DNA of 34,721 nucleotides, from NCBI GenBank assembly GCA_031262465.1, contig JAISHQ010000087.1, positions 1 through 34,721 of the forward strand, in the 5' to 3' direction. The notes under the pieces were generated by a model that saw only the letters and a list, made by a program, of their open reading frames with translations, was not told where the DNA came from and made no database searches. Positions 30,179-34,721 of the stretch are shown one piece after another. The first letter of the stretch is position 1. Each line of letters begins with the position of its first letter. Source of the DNA: Rikenellaceae bacterium (GTDB taxonomy: Bacteria; Bacteroidota; Bacteroidia; Bacteroidales; Rikenellaceae). The position numbers and the translations under genes were made by a program.

Positions 30179-32038
30179 TTATGATTTGACCTCGGACAGG
30201 AGTTTGTCGAAACACTCCCGAAGCTCGGCCACCGTGAAGGGAAGCCCCTGTACCTTGTTGTATTGGGCGTAGTCGAACTCCTGCAAATTCGTGCGCAGGT
30301 AGTCGGCAAACTGCCCCCGGTTCAACTCACAAACCACAATTTTGCGGTACCGGGAGAAGATTTCGCGCACCCCTTTGGGTAGCGGGTTGATGTAGTTGAA
30401 ATGGCAGAGGCCAATCGAGCGTCCCTCGCCCTGCATCTGCCGCACGGCGGTCAGCAGGTGGCCGTAAGTGCCTCCCCAGCCGACAACCAACAGGTCGCCC
30501 GATTCGGGGCCGTCGACCGTCTGTTCGGGGATGAAGTCGGCCACGCGCGCCACCTTTTCGGCCCGCACATCGACCATGCGCTGGTGGTTGATCGGGTCGT
30601 GGGAGGCCGTGCCTTTCAGGAAGTCCTTTTCCAACCCGCCGATCCGGTGCTCCAACCCCGCTTTACCGGGGAAAGCCCAATAGCGGGCACGGCGAGCTTC
30701 GTCGCGCTGATAGGGCATGAACCCGCCCTCGGGAGCTTGGTCCACGATCGGCGGTTGAATGGCCGGGTAATCGGCCATTGAGGGGATTTTCCACGGTTGC
30801 GCCCCGTTGGCGATAAAGCCGTCGGTCAGCAGGATAACCGGGGTCATGTGTTCCATGGCGATCTTCCCGGCGGCAAAGGCGTATTGGAAACAGTCCGAGG
30901 GGGTGCTGGCGGCAAGAACCGGCATCGGACACTCGCCGTTGCGACCCCAAAGTGCTTGATAGAGGTCGCTTTGTTCGGTTTTGGTGGGAAGCCCGGTCGA
31001 CGGGCCGCCACGCTGTACGTCGACGATCACCAGCGGCAGTTCGGCGATGACGGCCAGCCCCATCGCTTCGGACTTCAACGAAAGCCCCGGGCCTGAGGTG
31101 GTTGTCACGGCAAAATTACCGGCAAACGAAGCACCGATGGCGGTACAAATCCCCGCAATCTCGTCTTCGGCCTGAACGGTCTTCACGCCGAGGTCTTTGC
31201 GTTTGGCCAACTCTTCGAGGATGACCGTGGCCGGGGTGATCGGATAGGAGCCGCAGAAGAGAGGCAACCCGGCCTTTTCAGCCGCCGCGATCAAGCCCCA
31301 TGCCGTTGCCGTGTTGCCACTGATGTTCCGGTAAAGCCCCGGTTGGGGTTGCGACGGAGCGATGTGGTAGCGGTTGGCGAAGCTGTGGGTGTTATGAGCA
31401 TAGTTGTAACCGGCGTGCAGAGCCAAAATATTGGCCTCGGCCACGGCGGGTTTGCGTGCAAATTTTTTGCGCAGGTAGTTTTCGGTGATCTCCAGCGGTT
31501 GTTCGTAGAGGAAGAAGCAGACACCTAAGGCAAACATATTCTTGCTCTTGAGGATGCTCTTGTTGTCCAACCCCGTATCTTTCAATGCCTCGCGGGTCAT
31601 CGAGCTGATCGGTGCCGGGATGATGTTGTAGTCCTGAATGCCCAATTCGGTGAACGGATCGGCGGTGGCAAAGCCCGCTTTTTCCACGTTTTTATCGCCG
31701 AACGAGTCGATGTCGACGATGATCGTCGCGTCGCGTTTGAGCCGTTTGGCCCCCACCTTCAGGGCGGCCGGGTTCATCGCCACCAGCGTGTCGTAAGCGT
31801 CGCCGGGTGTATTGATCTTTTCACTCCCAATGTGCACCTGAAAGCCGGATACCCCGGCGATCGTCCCCTGCGGGGCCCGAATTTCGGACGGATAGTCCGG
31901 AAATGTCAGTGTGCTGTTCCCCATCAATGCCGAAGTATCGGTAAAAAGCGTACCGGTCATTTGCATCCCGTCGCCCGAGTCGCCCGAGAAGCAGATGACC
32001 ACTTCGGTCAGTTCCTTTGTTTGATGATCAATCGTCAT
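30179..32038 (-). CDS. korA: 2-oxoacid:ferredoxin oxidoreductase alpha subunit with fused gamma domain
   Basis: Partner of KorB. 619 residues: gamma domain at about 10-190 (FSGDSGDGMQMTGTLF; FPDYPSEIRAPQGTI), then the alpha pyrimidine-binding domain from about 240 (GSYPITPATVILEEL, VQAEDEIAGICTAIGASFAG, TTTSGPGLSLKSEAMGLA), then a C-terminal domain with GWGGTYGHLLTAV. The gamma-alpha fusion is the common KorA form. The RGGPSTGLPTKTEQSDL segment is the substrate-CoA region of the family. First gene of the operon, with a -7 box at 32065-32072, diverging from guaB. The reduced ferredoxin made here can feed Rnf, encoded 5 kb away. Confidence 0.94.
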   Translation of the reverse strand: MTIDHQTKELTEVVICFSGDSGDGMQMTGTLFTDTSALMGNSTLTFPDYPSEIRAPQGTIAGVSGFQVHIGSEKINTPGDAYDTLVAMNPAALKVGAKRLKRDATIIVDIDSFGDKNVEKAGFATADPFTELGIQDYNIIPAPISSMTREALKDTGLDNKSILKSKNMFALGVCFFLYEQPLEITENYLRKKFARKPAVAEANILALHAGYNYAHNTHSFANRYHIAPSQPQPGLYRNISGNTATAWGLIAAAEKAGLPLFCGSYPITPATVILEELAKRKDLGVKTVQAEDEIAGICTAIGASFAGNFAVTTTSGPGLSLKSEAMGLAVIAELPLVIVDVQRGGPSTGLPTKTEQSDLYQALWGRNGECPMPVLAASTPSDCFQYAFAAGKIAMEHMTPVILLTDGFIANGAQPWKIPSMADYPAIQPPIVDQAPEGGFMPYQRDEARRARYWAFPGKAGLEHRIGGLEKDFLKGTASHDPINHQRMVDVRAEKVARVADFIPEQTVDGPESGDLLVVGWGGTYGHLLTAVRQMQGEGRSIGLCHFNYINPLPKGVREIFSRYRKIVVCELNRGQFADYLRTNLQEFDYAQYNKVQGLPFTVAELRECFDKLLSEVKS

Positions 32039-32064
32039 ATTTATGCAGCGTTGTTAAATTTCTG

Positions 32065-32072
32065 CAAAGTTA
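32065..32072 (-). promoter_or_regulatory. -7 promoter element for korAB
   Basis: On the minus strand TAACTTTG, an exact TAnnTTTG match, ending 26 bp before the korA ATG. About 95 bp from the divergent guaB box. Confidence 0.55.
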
Positions 32073-32166
32073 GTTATTTTTTGAGAGGTTGACTCTTTTT
32101 AGGAGTGAAAAAGAGGGTGCTTCGGCAAAATCTATGGGGTTGGCTTAAATTTTCCCGTTTTTTTCG

Positions 32167-32174
32167 TACCTTTG
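32167..32174 (+). promoter_or_regulatory. -7 promoter element for guaB
   Basis: TACCTTTG, an exact TAnnTTTG match, ending 35 bp before the guaB ATG. A TTGG upstream is about 23 bp away, slightly wide for a -33 box. Confidence 0.6.
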
Positions 32175-32209
32175 CCCAAATTTAAACGTTCCTTTCTAAA
32201 AGCGCCATT

Positions 32210-33682
32210 ATGTCATTCGTAAACGACAAAATTTACACAGAAGGCCTTACGTTCGACGACGTACTCCTGATCCCGGCCTATTCCGAAGTATTGCCCCGCA
32301 GTGCCAGCCTGAAATCGCGTTTTTCGCGCAACGTGCCGATCAACACGCCGATCGTCTCGGCCGCCATGGACACCGTCACCGAGGCGGAAATGGCGATCGC
32401 CATGGCTCGCGAAGGGGGTTTGGGTGTGATCCACAAAAATATGCCGATCGCCGCGCAAGCCGCTCAGGTGCGCAAGGTCAAACGGGCCGAAAACGGGATG
32501 ATCTACGACCCGGTGACCATCACCAAAGATCATACGGTCGGCGATGCCCTGCAACTGATGAAAGAGAACCGCATCGGGGGGATTCCGGTGATCGAGCACG
32601 ACAACCGGCTGATCGGGATCGTCACCAACCGCGACCTGCGTTTCCAAAAGGATATGGACAAAAAAATCCAGGAGGTCATGACCAGCGATCGGCTGATTAC
32701 CACCCACATGACCAACCTGCAAAACGCGGCCGATATTCTGTTGCAAAATAAAATCGAGAAACTCCCCGTGGTCGACGAAGAGGGACGACTGATCGGGCTG
32801 TTGACCTACCGCGACATCACCAAAATCAAAGATAACCCCAACGCCGCCAAGGACGAAAAAGGTCGTCTGCGGGTTGCCGCCGGGGTCGGTGTGACCCACG
32901 ACACGATGGAACGGGTGCAGGCGCTGTACGACTCGCAGGTCGATGCCATTGTGATCGACACGGCGCACGGCCATTCGCGCAACGTGGTCGAGATGTTGAA
33001 AAAGGTCAAAGCCGCCTTCCCCGACCTCGACGTGGTTGTCGGCAACGTGGCCACCGCCGAGGCCGCCCTGATGCTGGCCGAGGCCGGAGCCGACGGGATC
33101 AAAGTGGGGATCGGCCCGGGGTCGATCTGTACCACCCGCGTGATCGCCGGAATTGGGATGCCCCAACTCTCAGCCATTTACGATGTGGCTCAGGCGCTCA
33201 AACCCTTGAACATCCCGGTGATCGGCGACGGAGGCTTGCGCTATTCGGGCGATATTGTCAAGGCATTGGCCGCCGGAGCCGACTGCGTGATGGCCGGGTC
33301 GATGTTTGCCGGGGTCGACGAATCGCCGGGCGAAACGATCATCTACAACGGGCGTAAATTCAAGTCCTATCGCGGCATGGGGTCGATCGAAGCCATGGAG
33401 CAGGGGTCGAAAGACCGCTATTTCCAAGATATGGAGGACGACATCAAAAAGTTAGTTCCCGAGGGCATCGCTGCCCGCGTACCGTTCAAAGGCTCGCTGG
33501 CCGAGGTGATGTACCAGCTGATCGGCGGCCTGCGCGCCGGGATGGGCTATTGCGGAGCAAAGGACATTGCCACCCTGAAACAGGCCAAATTTGTCCGCAT
33601 CACCAACTCCGGCATCCAAGAAAGCCACCCGCACGATGTCACCATCACCCGCGAGGCCCCGAATTATAGCCGCGGCGACTAA
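32210..33682 (+). CDS. guaB: Inosine-5'-monophosphate dehydrogenase
   Basis: Oxidises IMP to XMP with NAD+, the committed step to GMP. 490 residues, the usual length. The start [25 protein letters not shown] is characteristic. Two CBS domains (about 96-205) sit inside the barrel and are the allosteric nucleotide-binding module. The catalytic Cys307 is in [15 protein letters not shown], followed by the IMP-binding [10 protein letters not shown], and GMGSIEAM marks the C-terminal flap region. The gene stands alone: korA diverges upstream, and a repeat hairpin and a convergent surface-protein gene lie downstream. Confidence 0.97.
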   Translation: MSFVNDKIYTEGLTFDDVLLIPAYSEVLPRSASLKSRFSRNVPINTPIVSAAMDTVTEAEMAIAMAREGGLGVIHKNMPIAAQAAQVRKVKRAENGMIYDPVTITKDHTVGDALQLMKENRIGGIPVIEHDNRLIGIVTNRDLRFQKDMDKKIQEVMTSDRLITTHMTNLQNAADILLQNKIEKLPVVDEEGRLIGLLTYRDITKIKDNPNAAKDEKGRLRVAAGVGVTHDTMERVQALYDSQVDAIVIDTAHGHSRNVVEMLKKVKAAFPDLDVVVGNVATAEAALMLAEAGADGIKVGIGPGSICTTRVIAGIGMPQLSAIYDVAQALKPLNIPVIGDGGLRYSGDIVKALAAGADCVMAGSMFAGVDESPGETIIYNGRKFKSYRGMGSIEAMEQGSKDRYFQDMEDDIKKLVPEGIAARVPFKGSLAEVMYQLIGGLRAGMGYCGAKDIATLKQAKFVRITNSGIQESHPHDVTITREAPNYSRGD

Positions 33683-33688
33683 GTCTTT

Positions 33689-33807
33689 AATTATGAATTA
33701 TGAATTATGAATTAGGGCTTCGCCGCGCTAAAAAAATAAGGTCGAGCAAAGACAAATAATTCATAATTCATAATTCATAATTCATTAACGTTCATAATTC
33801 ATAATTC
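33689..33807. repeat. Inverted heptamer tandem repeats (ATTATGA) between guaB and the surface-protein gene
   Basis: The left tract 33689-33714 has about 3.5 units of ATTATGA in tandem. The right tracts (33756-33787 and 33791-33807) carry the complementary TCATAAT units, about seven in all. The 40-bp spacer contains CTTCGCCGCGC. The arms can form a long AT-rich hairpin after the guaB stop and reach the stop codon of the opposite gene, so it may terminate in both directions. The copy number may vary between strains. Confidence 0.75.
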
Positions 33808-34721
33808 TATTGTATTCCACCGATGTTATCGCTCCCGCCGCCGCCGTTCTCCCAGCCGGAGGTTGGGGAATAGGTGAAAGGCATGGTTGCATAATCTATC
33901 TGGTTGCCGCCGATGTCATCTCCACTCACGTCTGCATCCCACGCCGAAACGGTGTAGGTAATGGCAATGCTCTCCGACCTGACGTTGATGTAAAAGTTGT
34001 ATCGTTTGCCGCGCTCGACCTTCAAGGCCAAAGGCACAATGGGGATCGAAACTTTGTTTGTCACCTCCCCTGTGCTCCGTGTCATACCTTCCTCCTCTGC
34101 GGACGGAGTTCCTCCTCCTTCGTCTGTGCCTTCACCCGGAGTTTCTCCCTCTCCTGTCTCCGAAGTTCCTTCCCCTTCGTCTGTGCCATCACCCTGATTT
34201 TCTTCCTCGCCCGTGTCCGGAGTCATATCGAGTTCAACCTTGAGGATCAGTGGTTTTACCTGAGCCAGCCCGCCGCCCTCGGCCCCTCGGTAGTCCGACG
34301 GGAAGATTTCGGTTTGGGCTGTCCATTGGATCGGGTTACCAGCCTTGCCCGGCCCAGGGGTCACGTTGTCAGCCGTGCTGGTCATTTCGACATTGTTGGG
34401 AAGATAATCGCCATATTCTTCGGTGCTGTGCTCGTTATAAAAGCTGTAACTGTAATTGTAATTGGGGTAGACAATCCCCGTGCGGGCGTTGTACCAGCCG
34501 TTGCTCCCGACGTTGTGGATGCGCAGGGAGGTGATGGAGAACGTTTGGGACAACGGCTTGGTCTTCTCCGTGTCGCTGGCTGCGTAATATTCGGAATAGA
34601 AAAACACTTTGATCGCCGATTCGATCGGAAATAGATCGACATGGGGCAGTTCATGCACCTGCCCGTTGCTTGTCACCGTGATCTGAAACGGGTCATTTTG
34701 GTTTCCGTCGCCGTTGAGATC
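33807..34721 (-). CDS. Putative surface/fimbrillin-like protein, C-terminal part (cut by window edge)
   Basis: About 304 codons are visible; the frame stays open to the window edge, and the GTG at 34676 is internal (upstream codons read DLNGDGNQNDPFQ). From the visible N-terminus, residues about 25-60 read ESAIKVFFYSEYYAAS and SLRIHNVGSNGWYNARTG. A low-complexity acidic stretch of about 40 residues follows, with repeated TDEGEGT/TDEGGGT-like units (DNA about 34085-34225), then SIPIVPLALKVERGKRYNFYINVRS and YTVSAWDA. The KVERGKRYNFYINVRSESI and AWDA strands resemble the end of Bacteroidota fimbrillin-type (Mfa/FimA-like) subunits or their tip proteins. This is a suggestion, not proof. The N-terminus, signal and lipobox lie outside the window. 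Confidence 0.6.
   Translation of the reverse strand, partial: DLNGDGNQNDPFQITVTSNGQVHELPHVDLFPIESAIKVFFYSEYYAASDTEKTKPLSQTFSITSLRIHNVGSNGWYNARTGIVYPNYNYSYSFYNEHSTEEYGDYLPNNVEMTSTADNVTPGPGKAGNPIQWTAQTEIFPSDYRGAEGGGLAQVKPLILKVELDMTPDTGEEENQGDGTDEGEGTSETGEGETPGEGTDEGGGTPSAEEEGMTRSTGEVTNKVSIPIVPLALKVERGKRYNFYINVRSESIAITYTVSAWDADVSGDDIGGNQIDYATMPFTYSPTSGWENGGGGSDNIGGIQ

Noticed and set aside
33689..33807. Possible CRISPR array
   Set aside because: The 7-bp units are contiguous without spacers and are inverted between the arms; no cas genes nearby.

Overview
The window looks like chromosomal DNA from a member of the order Bacteroidales (phylum Bacteroidota). The signs are: a complete Rnf operon in the order rseC-rnfBCDGEA; a ferredoxin-dependent KorAB with the gamma domain fused to the alpha subunit; a DUF4834 protein; an ECF sigma factor next to a protein with an anti-sigma-like N-terminus and a C-terminal beta-barrel; Wza/Wzc exopolysaccharide genes; and, ahead of eight genes, the Bacteroidota -7 promoter motif TAnnTTTG. 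Most genes look moderately GC-rich by eye; one short islet near 4.8-5.7 kb is clearly AT-rich. The genus cannot be fixed from sequence reading alone.

Layout. At 1-3.0 kb on the minus strand are DUF4834, mlaE, mlaF and gapA (cut by the window edge). At 3.1-7.1 kb are a 170-bp palindromic element, an AGCS sodium/amino-acid symporter, a small lipoprotein in the AT-rich islet, a stand-alone Wzz-like chain-length protein and a cluster of hairpin repeats. At 7.1-11.9 kb is a minus-strand unit of a 1285-residue GH3 glycosidase and a translationally coupled, propeller-like secreted protein. At 12.1-17.7 kb on the plus strand are holB, a His-rich CDF metal exporter, then wza and wzc. At 18.0-26.5 kb on the minus strand are pfkA and, separately, nadE-rseC-rnfBCDGEA. 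At 26.8-28.7 kb is the ECF sigma/beta-barrel pair, at 29.1-32.0 kb korA-korB, at 32.2-33.7 kb guaB (divergent from korA), and at 33.8 kb to the end the C-terminal part of a probable surface protein.

Functional links. KorAB produces reduced ferredoxin. Rnf oxidises ferredoxin, passes the electrons to NAD+ and pumps ions. NadE makes the NAD+ and sits 15 bp upstream of the rseC-rnf genes. The NadE here has glycine where glutamine-dependent NAD synthetases have the glutaminase nucleophile cysteine.

The most unusual non-coding content is dispersed structured repeats. A roughly 167-bp element occurs twice (19.3 kb and 28.9 kb) and folds into the same multi-branched structure, with stem sequences that change on both sides between the copies. 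Its wobble pairs favour a plus-strand RNA. Long imperfect palindromes occur at 2.65, 3.14 and 17.7 kb. The last contains a 45-bp block that recurs (44 of 45 identical) just upstream of holB, overlapping its likely promoter. No tRNA, rRNA, CRISPR array, transposase or integrase gene was seen.
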